This document shows, piece by piece, positions 8,681 to 18,200 of a DNA stretch of 64,000 nt. Origin of the DNA: Pantoea sp. WMus005 (lineage in GTDB: Bacteria > Pseudomonadota > Gammaproteobacteria > Enterobacterales > Enterobacteriaceae). Where the stretch lies: positions 186,001-250,000 of the forward strand of contig NZ_JACBXU010000003.1 in assembly GCF_013415305.1 (NCBI RefSeq), read 5' to 3'. The notes below the pieces were generated by a model that was not told the origin of the DNA, did not search any database, and saw nothing but the letters and a program-made list of their open reading frames with translations. The position numbers and the translations under genes were made by a program. Positions within the stretch are counted from its first letter, which is position 1; each line of letters opens with the position of its first letter.

Positions 8681-9543
8681 TCAGGCCTCAAGCCATAATG
8701 TGATTTGCCTGACCAGGGCATCGGCTGAGATGCCATAGCAGTTATGCAGTGTCGGCAAGTCCCCTGCGGCAAGAAATGCATCCGGCAGAGCAATCGGTTT
8801 AAAGCGAGGGGGGCCATATTTATCCGGCACCAGCCGGACCTTACCGCGCAGCAGACGTAGTTAAACTGAACCCTGTCGTTCCGCGATAGCCGTGATCACC
8901 AGGCTAATCTTCAGAGCACCGCAGGAATCGATGATTGTCAGGTTCGGCATGCCCTGGATGATAGCCAGATCGTGAGTCGCCTGATGACCTGATACATAAC
9001 CTGTCGTCAGACCCGGCAGTGCGCAGGCAGTTTTGACATCGTGATTTTATTCGGCGCTAGGTATGCAGATAAAATCATAGGCCTGGCGGGAAGCAAACAC
9101 GGCATAGGGGTGACAAAAGGCATAAAACCTTCGCGCGCCATTCCTGCTGCAGCGCTCATGAGTCGCTGTTCCACCAATCCTTCTGATAAAAGTGCTGCTT
9201 CAAAACTGTGCCCGGCCAGCAGCATAAGGATAATGACACACAGATAAGCCAGACTGGTCAGCAGGCCGTTATGCAGTGGTTCACTGACGCCTGAGTTTCG
9301 TAGCAGCGTGAGTAACCAGAAGGTCAGTGCATACTGGCCCATAACCACACAGAAGCAGATCAGTCCCGGCAGCCAGAAATGACGATCGGCGACAAATGCA
9401 GGATCAGGTTGCCCGGCACATAGAATGCATAATGCGAATAATACTGGCGTGGCCGCAGTGGTTTGCATCTCAGCAATGACCCCAGCCGGATAAAGAATGG
9501 ATATTTCATTTTGATCGCCTTTATATGAGTCCTTAAGCGGCAA
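8681..9543 (-). pseudogene. Composite remnant: MFS permease fragment fused to a transketolase-family C-terminal half
   Basis: The 178-codon open frame at 9007-9543 begins with an MFS segment: GQYALTFWLLTLLRNSGVSE and PLHNGLLTSLAYLC are typical of anion/sugar-acid symporters. It passes without a break into the transketolase stretch GLVEQRLMSAAAGMAREGFM. After about 9190 the transketolase reading shifts frame, continuing as CALPGLTTGYVSGHQATHDL, then meets a stop at 8861-8863 inside the expected (V)YLRLLRGKV. It ends with the normal-looking tail DALVRQITLWLEA and a stop at 8681-8683. So an internal deletion, a frameshift and a nonsense codon are all visible. The ancestor was probably a sugar-use operon with a permease and a split transketolase. 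Confidence 0.8.
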
Positions 9544-9567
9544 TCTCAGGTCCCGGTCTTATATCTG

Positions 9568-9719
9568 TAAGTGAATTGCTGGCTCAGGACTATCTGCGCA
9601 GTGGGAAACGGGTCAGTGCCCTGTCAGAGCAGGCAACTCTGCCCGTCAGCGCGCGCCATCTGGTCTTGCCGCGCATTGCCCATTTTCTGAACTGGATTCA
9701 GAAAGAACTCAAAGCGTGA
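9568..9719 (+). pseudogene. 3' remnant of a LysR-type (GcvA-like) regulator gene
   Basis: In one frame ending at TGA 9717-9719 the sequence reads SVSELLAQDYLRSGKRV, then LPVSARHLVLPR and IAHFLNWIQKELKA. This is the C-terminal end of a LysR effector-binding domain (DYL.SG.LV ... W...E). No start or HTH part is found upstream, because the frame runs into the oppositely oriented composite pseudogene. It probably regulated that decayed operon; that link is inference. Confidence 0.65.
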
Positions 9720-9924
9720 ATTTAATGTTCAAATAAATTTATCCTTGTCACTATTACGCTGGTTTATTTCTTCGGTTGATTATTCCTGCCATAAAAATCG
9801 CAATGCTAAAGCTAACTTTAAAATACCGTCTACACTTCTCTTCCCAATCGGTAAATATGTTCCATTTCTATTCCGTATGAAATTTAATCAAACGGATGTT
9901 TAACTTATTAATGGCAGGAATATT

Positions 9925-11373
9925 ATGAGTACGAATACACCAGACTCTGGTGAAACGGGCGATCACGCGCCTGCGGATACGGTACGCCAGCGCATCTTTT
10001 TAGTGGTGCTTGTCGCCACCATGGGCGCGCTGGCTTTTGGCTATGACACCGGGATTATCTCTGGTGCGTTACCTTATATGACCTCACCACCCGATCAGGG
10101 TGGACTTGGACTCAACTCCTTCACTGAAGGGCTGGTCGCCTCTTCGCTGGTGTTCGGTGCCGCTATTGGTTCCTTCCTGAGTGGTTTCTTCTCTGACCGT
10201 TTTGGCCGCCGCATTACACTGCGCAGCCTGGCGGTCATTTTTGTGCTGGGTTCTCTGGGAACGGCACTGGCACCTTCCGTCAACGTCATGGTGGCCATGC
10301 GCTTCCTGTTGGGAATTGCTGTCGGTGGTGGCTCATCCACTGTACCGGTCTTTATCGCCGAGATTGCCGGACCGCGCCTGCGCGCGCCACTGGTCAGCCG
10401 CAACGAGCTGATGATCGTTACCGGACAGCTTATCGCTTATGTCGCCAGTACGCTGCTGAGCTATCTGCTGCATGACGAGCATCTGTGGCGTTACATGCTG
10501 GCGATTGCGATGGTGCCGGGATTCCTGCTGTTCCTCGGCACATTCTTCGTTCCTGCGTCCCCTCACTGGCTGGTGGCGGAAGGGCGTCTGAAAGAGGCGA
10601 AAAAGATCCTGAAGTATCTGCGCGAAACGCCGCGCGAAGTGCGTCATGAGATGGCGCAGATGAAGAAGCAGGCGAGAGCCGCAGAGCGCGGGCCGGATGC
10701 GAAAACCCTGATTCGTGAGAAGTGGGTAATCCGCCTGATGGTGATTGGCGTCGGGCTGGGCTTTGTCGCGCAGTTTACCGGCGTTAACGGCTTTATGTAC
10801 TACACGCCGATCATCCTGAAGTCGACTGGCCTGGGTACCAGCGCTTCAATTGCTGCCACCATCGGTAACGGTGTGGTTTCAGTTCTCGCGACCTTTGTCG
10901 GAATCTGGGCAATCAGCCGCTTCCCGCGTCGCACCATGCTTATCACCGGGTTATGTCTGGTGATCACCGCGCAGATCATGCTGGGCAGCGTGCTGACCTT
11001 TATGAGCTCCAGCGTGATGCAGAGTTATCTAGCCCTGGCCTGCATTCTGCTGTTCCTGTTCTGCATGCAGATGTGCATCTCGCCGGTCTACTGGCTGATG
11101 ATGTCAGAGCTGTTCCCGATGCAGTTGCGTGGCGTATTAACCGGTGGCGCGGTTTCGCTACAGTGGATATTTAACGCTGTAGTGGCGTTCGGCTTCCCGC
11201 CGGTCATGGAATATGCCGGTAGCACTACCTTCTTCATCTTTGCCGCAATTAACGTTGGGTCGCTGATCTTCGTGATGGCGATGGTGCCAGAAACGCGAGG
11301 CAAGAGCCTGGAAGAGATTGAGTCACACATGAAAGAGAAATTTGGCGAAAAGCCGATAGAGGCTGAAGCCTGA
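9925..11373 (+). CDS. Sugar-porter family MFS transporter (IolT/XylE-like)
   Basis: A 482-residue twelve-helix proton symporter for a sugar or inositol in the inner membrane. Sugar-porter signatures are present: GYDTGIISGALPY in helix 1, DRFGRR in loop 2-3, the PASPHWLVAEGR region before the central loop, and the C-terminal PETRGKSLEEIE. The ATG at 9925 has a GGCAGGAA site upstream. It stands alone between two debris zones and is followed by its own terminator, and it looks intact. Whether it carries myo-inositol, xylose or another sugar cannot be told. Confidence 0.85.
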   Translation: MSTNTPDSGETGDHAPADTVRQRIFLVVLVATMGALAFGYDTGIISGALPYMTSPPDQGGLGLNSFTEGLVASSLVFGAAIGSFLSGFFSDRFGRRITLRSLAVIFVLGSLGTALAPSVNVMVAMRFLLGIAVGGGSSTVPVFIAEIAGPRLRAPLVSRNELMIVTGQLIAYVASTLLSYLLHDEHLWRYMLAIAMVPGFLLFLGTFFVPASPHWLVAEGRLKEAKKILKYLRETPREVRHEMAQMKKQARAAERGPDAKTLIREKWVIRLMVIGVGLGFVAQFTGVNGFMYYTPIILKSTGLGTSASIAATIGNGVVSVLATFVGIWAISRFPRRTMLITGLCLVITAQIMLGSVLTFMSSSVMQSYLALACILLFLFCMQMCISPVYWLMMSELFPMQLRGVLTGGAVSLQWIFNAVVAFGFPPVMEYAGSTTFFIFAAINVGSLIFVMAMVPETRGKSLEEIESHMKEKFGEKPIEAEA

Positions 11374-11382
11374 TAAATTCCC

Positions 11383-11417
11383 ACCGGATTCGGCCCACCG
11401 GCTGAATCCGGTTTTAC
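11383..11417 (+). terminator. Terminator after the sugar porter
   Basis: Perfect 9-base stem ACCGGATTC (11383-11391) and GAATCCGGT (11404-11412) with a 12-base loop, followed by TTTACTT. It is 10 bases past the stop. Confidence 0.75.
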
Positions 11418-11479
11418 TTCTTTGACTCTTCGCACCAGGCCCCGCCTTCTCAGTCTCATACCTGACTTAACCAGAAAAC

Positions 11480-11495
11480 ATTCACTGTAATCAGC
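11480..11495 (+). repeat. Stray iteron
   Basis: ATTCACTGTAATCAGC matches the repA iteron core at 15 of 16 positions yet lies 6 kb beyond the iteron field. It is 28 bases from a parS-like palindrome, suggesting a displaced piece of replicon DNA. Confidence 0.7.
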
Positions 11496-11522
11496 AAATT
11501 CCCCGTTCTTTTATTATCCAGC

Positions 11523-11551
11523 TTTGGCGATTTCAGGCTGAAATCGCCAAA
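11523..11551. other. Fully palindromic parS-like site
   Basis: A 29-base palindrome with one central unpaired base: TTTGGCGATTTCAG, G, CTGAAATCGCCAAA. It holds two facing A boxes (ATTTCA/TGAAAT) and a B box (TCGCCA) on each side, whereas P1 parS right arms have the B box on one side only. It is about 3.3 kb from the main parS. Confidence 0.75.
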
Positions 11552-11594
11552 AACCCGCCTGAAAATTTGTCCTACACGCTGCTCGGGATGGAGC

Positions 11595-11810
11595 ATGAAA
11601 ATATCAACCACGACGGCAGTTGTTGCTGCAATGATGACTGCTGCGCCACTGCATGCTGAATGCACGCCCATCTCTTACTGATGGAATGTATTTACTGACC
11701 ATATTGCGCAGACCTGGAACAGTCCTCAGCCCACCGGCCTCTGCCTGCCGTTTATCTGCTGGCTCGCCCGCTTCAGGTATGACTTCGCGTGGTTTCGCTA
11801 TGCATTTTAA
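11595..11810 (+). pseudogene. pagP: Remnant of pagP (lipid A palmitoyltransferase)
   Basis: An ATG at 11595 begins a signal-peptide-like stretch MKISTTTAVVAAMMTAAPLHA that stops at 11679-11681. The same frame resumes WNVFTDHIAQTWNSPQ, LPFICWLARFRYD and then jumps to FAWFRYAF and a stop at 11808-11810. These match the mature N-terminus of PagP (TW..P...DLY.P.I.W.ARF.YD) and its last strand (FAW.RFQF). About 100 central residues are missing and one nonsense codon is present, so it is non-functional. It lies immediately upstream of the hydrolase gene. Confidence 0.75.
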
Positions 11811-11873
11811 TTTTTCAGGAAAGGACGTATGACCCGTAAGTGGAAAACCGTTAAACGCAGACTCTGACGGCTG

Positions 11874-13328
11874 GTGATAGGGGTCCTGGTGCTGTTACTC
11901 CTGCTACTGATTTTCCGAATCTATGAAGCAGAGCGCGGGCCGGCGTTACACCGCTGGCACACCTGGATCCCCCATGAACTGATCGTGGAGCAACTCGACA
12001 AAGCAGGTTATGCCGATTACCTGAATGCCGAAAATCAGCTGTTTGACGAGATGAAGCAGCAGGTCAGTGACAAACCTGAAGCCGAAGATAAAACGCCGCT
12101 CAACCGATACTATTCCGGTAGCGTGATCTATCCTGGCCATTTCACACAGGACTGGAACCGTTCTTATATTCTGCGCCCGATGGGCACGCCGCGTGGTGCC
12201 GTTGTGCTGCTACATGGTCTGACGGACAGTCCTTACAGCCTCCGTCATGTGGCAGAAGCTTATCGACAGCAGGGCTATGTGGCGGTGGCGATCAGGTTAC
12301 CGGGTCACGGCACGGTGCCTGCGGGGCTGACCGATGTTGACTGGCAGGACTGGATGGCCGCCACACGTCTGGCGGTGCGGGAAGCGACCCGTCTGGCAGG
12401 CACGCAGACGCCACTCCATCTGGTAGGGTTCTCGAACGGTGGGGCGCTGGCGGTAAAATATGCGCTCGACAGTCTGGGCGATCATTCCCTGCGTCGTCCG
12501 CAACAGCTGATTCTGTTATCGCCGATGATCGGTGTGACGAGTTTTGCCCGCTTCGCCGGTATCGCCGGGCTGCCCTCGGTTTTTCCTGCTTTCTCAAAAA
12601 CCGCGTGGCTGAATATCGTGCCGGAGTTTAATCCGTTTAAATATAACTCTTTTCCCGTTCACGCTGCCCGGCAGACCTATTTACTGACACAGGCGCTGCA
12701 GAAAGAGATCCAGCAGTATGCACGTAATCAGCAGCTGTCCGGCTTCCCGCCGGTACTGACTTTCCAGTCGGTGATGGATTCCACTGTCAGTACACCCTCG
12801 GTAATACGCTCGTTGTATAACTTTCTGCCGCAGAACGGCAGTGAACTGGTGCTGTTCGATATCAATCAGGCGGTTAGCGTCAGCCCGCTATTTCGTCACT
12901 CCTCTTATACGGCGGTTAATCAGCTGTTGCCCGCTGCACGTCGCAATTATGCCTCGACGGTCATCACCAATGCTTCCGCCACTACGCTCAAAATGGTGAC
13001 GAAAAGCGTGCCTGCGGGTGAGATTCAGGAGCGGATTCAGCCGCTGGCAATCGACTATCCGGCAGGGCTCTACTCGCTGTCACACGTTGCTATTCCATTC
13101 CCGGCTGAGGATGGGTTATATGGCAGTGCGCCCGCGAAGAAAAATGAGTTTGGTATCAGTTTTGGGACGTTGTCACTGCGTGGCGAGAGTGCGGTGCTGA
13201 TTGTCGGTCTGGACTCAATTATGCGTGCGACATCCAACCCGTTTTACCCTTATATGATAAAACGAATCGATCACCATATTGGTTGCAGTGACAAGCCGCA
13301 CCTGGCGGCCTGCCTGCACAGTTACTGA
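11874..13328 (+). CDS. Membrane-anchored alpha/beta hydrolase, start region broken by a stop codon
   Basis: A 484-residue hydrolase with an N-terminal membrane segment (VLVLLLLLLIF), an oxyanion-type motif VVLLHGLTDSP, the nucleophile elbow GFSNGG and a serine-hydrolase fold; the acid and His cannot be assigned surely. The natural start appears to be ATG 11829 (site AGGAAAGGA), encoding MTRKWKTVKRRL, but codon 13 is TGA (11865-11867). The frame then continues intact from GTG 11874, which lacks a ribosome site. So it is either silenced by one nonsense mutation, restarted inefficiently, or a sequencing error. Substrate unknown. Confidence 0.7.
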   Translation: MIGVLVLLLLLLIFRIYEAERGPALHRWHTWIPHELIVEQLDKAGYADYLNAENQLFDEMKQQVSDKPEAEDKTPLNRYYSGSVIYPGHFTQDWNRSYILRPMGTPRGAVVLLHGLTDSPYSLRHVAEAYRQQGYVAVAIRLPGHGTVPAGLTDVDWQDWMAATRLAVREATRLAGTQTPLHLVGFSNGGALAVKYALDSLGDHSLRRPQQLILLSPMIGVTSFARFAGIAGLPSVFPAFSKTAWLNIVPEFNPFKYNSFPVHAARQTYLLTQALQKEIQQYARNQQLSGFPPVLTFQSVMDSTVSTPSVIRSLYNFLPQNGSELVLFDINQAVSVSPLFRHSSYTAVNQLLPAARRNYASTVITNASATTLKMVTKSVPAGEIQERIQPLAIDYPAGLYSLSHVAIPFPAEDGLYGSAPAKKNEFGISFGTLSLRGESAVLIVGLDSIMRATSNPFYPYMIKRIDHHIGCSDKPHLAACLHSY

Positions 13329-13335
13329 ATCGTAC

Positions 13336-13358
13336 CAGGCCCGCATTGTACGGGCCTG
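13336..13358. terminator. Bidirectional hairpin between convergent genes
   Basis: CAGGCCCG (13336-13343), 7-base loop, CGGGCCTG (13351-13358), placed 8 bases after the hydrolase stop and just before the stop of the convergent reductase. It lacks a strong T run. Confidence 0.5.
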
Positions 13359-13361
13359 ATG

Positions 13362-14216
13362 TTACAGGGTATTCAGCTTTTCCATCACTTCATCTGACAG
13401 TTGCAGACTGGCGCTGGCGAGGTTCTCCTTAAGATGTTCCGGAGAAGAGGTGCCGGGGATCAATAGAATATTGGGCGAGCGCCGCAGCAGCCAGGCGAGT
13501 GCAACCTGCATCGGGGTGGCATTCAGGGACGCAGCCACGTCATTAAGCCGATCCGACTGCAGAGGAGAGAAACCGCCCAGCGGGAAAAAAGGCACGTAAG
13601 CGATACCCTGTTGCGCCAGCTGATCCACCAGCTCATCATCCTGTCGATGCGCAAGGTTATACATATTCTGCACGCAGACAATCGGCGTCATCGCCCGGGC
13701 TTCTGCTATTTGCGTAGCAGTGACGTTGCTCAGGCCAATGTGACGAATCAGCCCGCGTGTCTGGAGTTCCAGCAGCGCCTCAAGCTGTGGTGCCAGCGAG
13801 CCCTCTTTAGGTTTAGCCGGATGCAACATGCTGCGGAGGTTCACCACCTCAATCACGTCAAGACCCAGGTTGCGCAGGTTATCTTCTACCGCCTGTGTCA
13901 GCGCTTCCGGTTCCATCGAAGCCTGCCAGCCGCCTTTGGCGTCGCGGCGGGCGCCTACTTTGGTGACAATGCAGAGATCCTGCGGATAGGGATGAAGTGC
14001 TTTTTTTATTAAGTGGTTGGTTTCGTGCGGGCCGTAAAAGTCGCTGGTGTCGATATGATTGACGCCTGCCGCAATGGCGTTGCGCAAAACCTCTATTGCC
14101 CGGGCTTCATCTTTGACCGGGCCAAACACGCCCGGCCCGGCCAGTTGCATCGCGCCATAGCCGAGACGGTTAACTTCACGATCGCCTAACATAAAAGTCA
14201 TGGTGATATCTGACAT
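13362..14216 (-). CDS. Aldo/keto reductase family oxidoreductase
   Basis: A 284-residue TIM-barrel NADPH-dependent reductase. The catalytic Asp and Tyr fall in HIDTSDFYGPHETN, the Lys in CIVTKVGARR, and the C-terminal cofactor segment reads LLIPGTSSPEHLKENLAS. The usual tetrad His position (YQHR-type) reads VVNLRSM here, as in the YdbC-like subgroup, so the reaction may favour a particular substrate such as pyridoxal or a sugar aldehyde. It is divergent from the LysR gene at 14312, which is its likely regulator. Confidence 0.85.
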   Translation of the reverse strand: MSDITMTFMLGDREVNRLGYGAMQLAGPGVFGPVKDEARAIEVLRNAIAAGVNHIDTSDFYGPHETNHLIKKALHPYPQDLCIVTKVGARRDAKGGWQASMEPEALTQAVEDNLRNLGLDVIEVVNLRSMLHPAKPKEGSLAPQLEALLELQTRGLIRHIGLSNVTATQIAEARAMTPIVCVQNMYNLAHRQDDELVDQLAQQGIAYVPFFPLGGFSPLQSDRLNDVAASLNATPMQVALAWLLRRSPNILLIPGTSSPEHLKENLASASLQLSDEVMEKLNTL

Positions 14217-14311
14217 GAAAACCTCCTGCGTGAATGTAGATCAATTGTAACGGTGATTTAGCTGTGCAACTATCCGGTGAAATCAGGACAGACTGTACGG
14301 GGTAATGCACA

Positions 14312-15244
14312 ATGGCGATCGATATGGCGCTGCTGGATGCCGTAGTCGAGGTGGCAAAAGCGGGAGGATTCAGGGAAGCGGCGCGCGTCGCGGGCAGCAA
14401 TGCTTCGCGGCTGAGCGATGCGGTACGACGGGCGGAGCAGCAACTGGGGATTCGACTGTTTCATCGCACCACACGCACCGTGGTGTTAACCGAAGCGGGC
14501 AGGGCGCTGATAGAGCGTCTTCTGCCCGCAATGAATGAAGTTAACGCCGCGCTGGATGCGTTGAATCGTTACCGCAACACGCCAGGCGGCACGCTGCGGC
14601 TGAATGTCCCGGTCAGCGCCACGCGGCTGGTGCTGCCTGCTCTGGTACCAGAGTTCCTGCGGCGTTATCCCGATATCCGGCTGGAAATCGTTGCGGAAAG
14701 CAATGTGCAGGACGTTTTTCGTGACGGCTGTGACGCCGGGATTCGCTACGATGAGCGGCTTGAGCAGGATAGGGTGGCGATACCGATTGGCCCGCGTCAG
14801 CAGCGGTTCGCGCTGGCGGCTTCCCCGGCTTACCTGGCTGAATATGTCCGACCGGAACACCCACGCGATTTGATTCATCACCGCTGCCTGCGTGGCCGTT
14901 ATGCCAGTGGCATCATGGCAGACTGGACCTTTAGTCTGGAGGGTGAAGAGATCAGTGTTGAAACCAGCGGGCCGCTGGTGGTCACCGTCGGTGGTGCAAT
15001 GGATCTGGCGGTGGAGGCGGCCATCGCCGGGACCGGCGTGATCTATCTGTTTGATGAGTGGCTCCGCCCAGCCCTGGACAGCGGCAGGCTGGAACCGCTG
15101 CTGCAATCCTGGTGGCTGACTTTTTCCGGTCCATGGCTTTACTACAACGATCGACGTCTGATCCCGGCCCCGCTTCAGGCCTTTATCGACTTTGTCCGCG
15201 AAAAAAACTCAGCTATACCAGCTGAACCCCTGCGGAACCCGTGA
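14312..15244 (+). CDS. LysR-family transcriptional regulator
   Basis: A 310-residue LysR protein: N-terminal winged HTH (FREAARVAGSNASRLSDAVRRAEQQLGIRLFHRTTR) and an effector-binding domain ending with the WWLTFSGPWLYYNDRRLIPA-type tail. It is closely similar in layout and tail to the LysR at 52629-53531, so the two are paralogues. It probably controls the divergent aldo/keto reductase. Its last 36 bases overlap the 3' end of the convergent lhr gene. Confidence 0.85.
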   Translation: MAIDMALLDAVVEVAKAGGFREAARVAGSNASRLSDAVRRAEQQLGIRLFHRTTRTVVLTEAGRALIERLLPAMNEVNAALDALNRYRNTPGGTLRLNVPVSATRLVLPALVPEFLRRYPDIRLEIVAESNVQDVFRDGCDAGIRYDERLEQDRVAIPIGPRQQRFALAASPAYLAEYVRPEHPRDLIHHRCLRGRYASGIMADWTFSLEGEEISVETSGPLVVTVGGAMDLAVEAAIAGTGVIYLFDEWLRPALDSGRLEPLLQSWWLTFSGPWLYYNDRRLIPAPLQAFIDFVREKNSAIPAEPLRNP

Positions 15245-18200
15245 AAATCCGGCATGTCGCAGCGTGTTAAGCAGCGGTGACTGCGTGACCGGTTCCCCAT
15301 CCACCGTCTCCAGCGTAAAGCTGGCGGACTTATCCCGTTTCAGCGCCACGCCCAAAGCCGCCACGGCCGCCTCAAGCCGTGCAGGATCATCGCTGAAGGT
15401 CAGCAACTCCTTGCCTGATGGCGTCAGATAAAGCATCAGTGCGCCGCCTGCGATCACGATCCGTGCGCCCTGTCGCCGGGTCAGGCGAATGCCGCTGGCG
15501 TGGGACGGCCAGCTCAGCATTGCGCCAAAGGGATTCGCCGGATCAATCGCGGTCAGTGACAAAGCCTCGGTTGTGATTTCCGGGTTATCTGCCAGCATCC
15601 GCAGCCGTTCAATAGTCAGATTGTCAGCAAACTGCGCACCACCTGCACCGGCCACAAAACGCCCGCGCAGTAGCCGACCGGCATCTTCCATGCCACGTAA
15701 CACCGGCTGCAGCGCGGGAAATCCGCCAGGGATTTGTTCCGATATTGCACAGCCACGTGTGATCACCCCATAACGGTCGAGTAAATTTTCCACCAGCGAC
15801 AGAGCCATCCGGGCAGGCGCAATCTCCGTTCTGATAACCCGTGACCAGCGCCCCGCCAGCGTGTTGACCGCCGGACGGCGCGCGGGCAGAGCGCCTGGTG
15901 TGAAGCGCTGACCAAAGCGGGTACGCAATGCAGGCGCCGGACGCGAACGGGTCACGCCCGGCGTGGTCAGCAACCCCCGTACCGCAATCCAGCTGTCGGA
16001 GCTGACATAGCCCTGCCAGACCAGCTGCCACAGGGCGTCATAGATCTCTGTGGGCTGAGTCTCTTCTTCCATCTGCGCCATGATCTCATGAACAAACCAC
16101 GAGCCACCGCGGCTCAAAACGTCAATAGTCGCCTGCTGTACAGACGTCAGAGGTTGTGTGGTATCAATCACCGGCAGTGTTTCAGCGGCATATTCAGCGA
16201 GGTGCAGCGAGATCAGACCATCGTTCTGCCCCAGCACTTTGTGACCGCACCAGATCACCTCGCCACGGGTTAACAGCTCGTCGAGCATCGCGGGCTGATA
16301 GTCGGCTATCCTGGCACGCAGGATTGGCGACTCCCATAGCGAGGCCGGTAACGGCACACCCGCCAGTTGCTCGATCACCCGCAACAGCCCGTTTGTACCC
16401 AACAATTCCTCACGCTGAGGGCGAAGCAGACCGTGACGCTCCAGCAGCAGGCTGACCCAGGCGGCGGGTGGAACAGGGCGGGTTGCTTCGCGTGCTGATT
16501 GCAGTGAACGTAAGCGCAGCCGTTTAAATATTTCGGGGGAGACCCATGCCATTTCCGATTCACCCGTTGCCGCGCCCATATTCAGCAGGCTGCCCTGCTG
16601 ATGCAAAGAAAGCAGCACCGCATTCACCACGGCGACACCTGCACCAAAATGCATGGCCAGTTGTCGGGCGGTGAACAGCGTGTGGGTACGGGCAAAACGG
16701 TTAATCAGATCGCGCAGTGGATCGGCCTGCGGCGCCAGAAAGGTCGCGGGCAGATTGTCAGGTAACACGACGGCCAGCCCATCGCGCAGGCGGGCCGCGT
16801 CTTCAATCACTGACCAGCGATCTTCACCCGCGAGAGTAACCGGAATGATTCGCCGGGCGACAGATAACTGCGCGACTGCTTCTGCGATCTGCGAGTCGTT
16901 GCCGCTGAACCGTGCCGCAATACCTGCAACGGAGAGCGGACCGAGGTCGCGCAGTACGTCGATAATGCCTTCTGTATGCTGTGCCTGATAGCGGTCATCG
17001 AGGCGCTGTAGTTCTTTCTCAACCTGTTCAACAACGTCAGGTGCCAGTAAATCACGCCTGCGGGTCTGGCCGAGCAGTTCACCCAACAGGTTAGTGTCGA
17101 GCGTCAGCAATGAGGCGCGCCGTTCTGCCTGAGGTGCATCGCTGGCGTAGATAAACTCGGCGACGTAACCAAACAGGAGCGGCGCGGCGAAAGGGGAGGG
17201 TTGTTCGGTCGTCACCTCAACCATTTTTACGCTGCCCTGTGTCACCTGTTTCATCAAATGGTGAAGCGCAGGCAGGTCGTAGACATCCTGCAGACATTCG
17301 CGTGCGGTTTCGATCAGGATTGGGAAATCGTCAAACTGACGTGCGACTTCCAGCAACTGGCCGGCACGCAGTCGTTGCTGCCAGAGCGGCGAGCGCTTAC
17401 CCGGATTACGTCTCGGTAGCAGCAGCGCGCGAGATGCACATTCCCGAAAGCGGGCGGCAAACAGCGCCGACTGACCGATGCTCTCAGTGACTTCCTGGGT
17501 GAGCTGGTCGGCGTCGAACATGAACAGTTCAGCGCCAGGTAACAGCCCCTCGCTGGCAGGAAAGCGGGCCACGATGCCGTCATCGCTGGCCGCAACAGAC
17601 GCATCAAATCCCATACGTTGCTGGATGCGGGCGGCAATCGCCAGCGCCCAGGGCGCATTGACCCGCTTGCCCCACGGCGAGTGCAGGATCACTCGCCAGT
17701 CGCCGATTTCATCACGGCAATGTTCAATCAGCAACGTGCGATCATCCGGCAGCACACCGGTTGCGGCGCGTTGTTCAGCCAGTAAAGCCAGCAGATTGGT
17801 GACTGCGCTGAAATTCATTCCCAGCGCCTGCAGCTGTTGCTGCGCATCGTCTGGTGACGCCGCGTTAACCTGACGCAGAAACATCCCGAGGCTGGCACCT
17901 GAATCCGCTGAACGGCCAACGCCTTCTCCGCGCCAGAAGGGCAGACGGGCCGGACGGCCGGGCGCGGGTACCACCAGCACCTGATCGTGGGTGATCTGCT
18001 GAATCCGCCATGAAGTTGCGCCCAGGGTGATGATGTCGTTGACCCGCGACTCATAGACCATTTCTTCGTCCAGTTCACCGACCCGACGTGATCCCGCCTG
18101 CTCTTCACCTTCCGGCAGAATGACGCTGAACATGCCGCGATCGGGAATGGTGCCACCGCTGGTCACGGCCAGATGTTGTGCGCCGGGTCTCGCTGTCAGC

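Noticed and set aside
16495..16509. Iteron-like GATTGCAGTGAACG inside lhr
   Set aside because: Isolated partial match within a conserved coding region; expected by chance.
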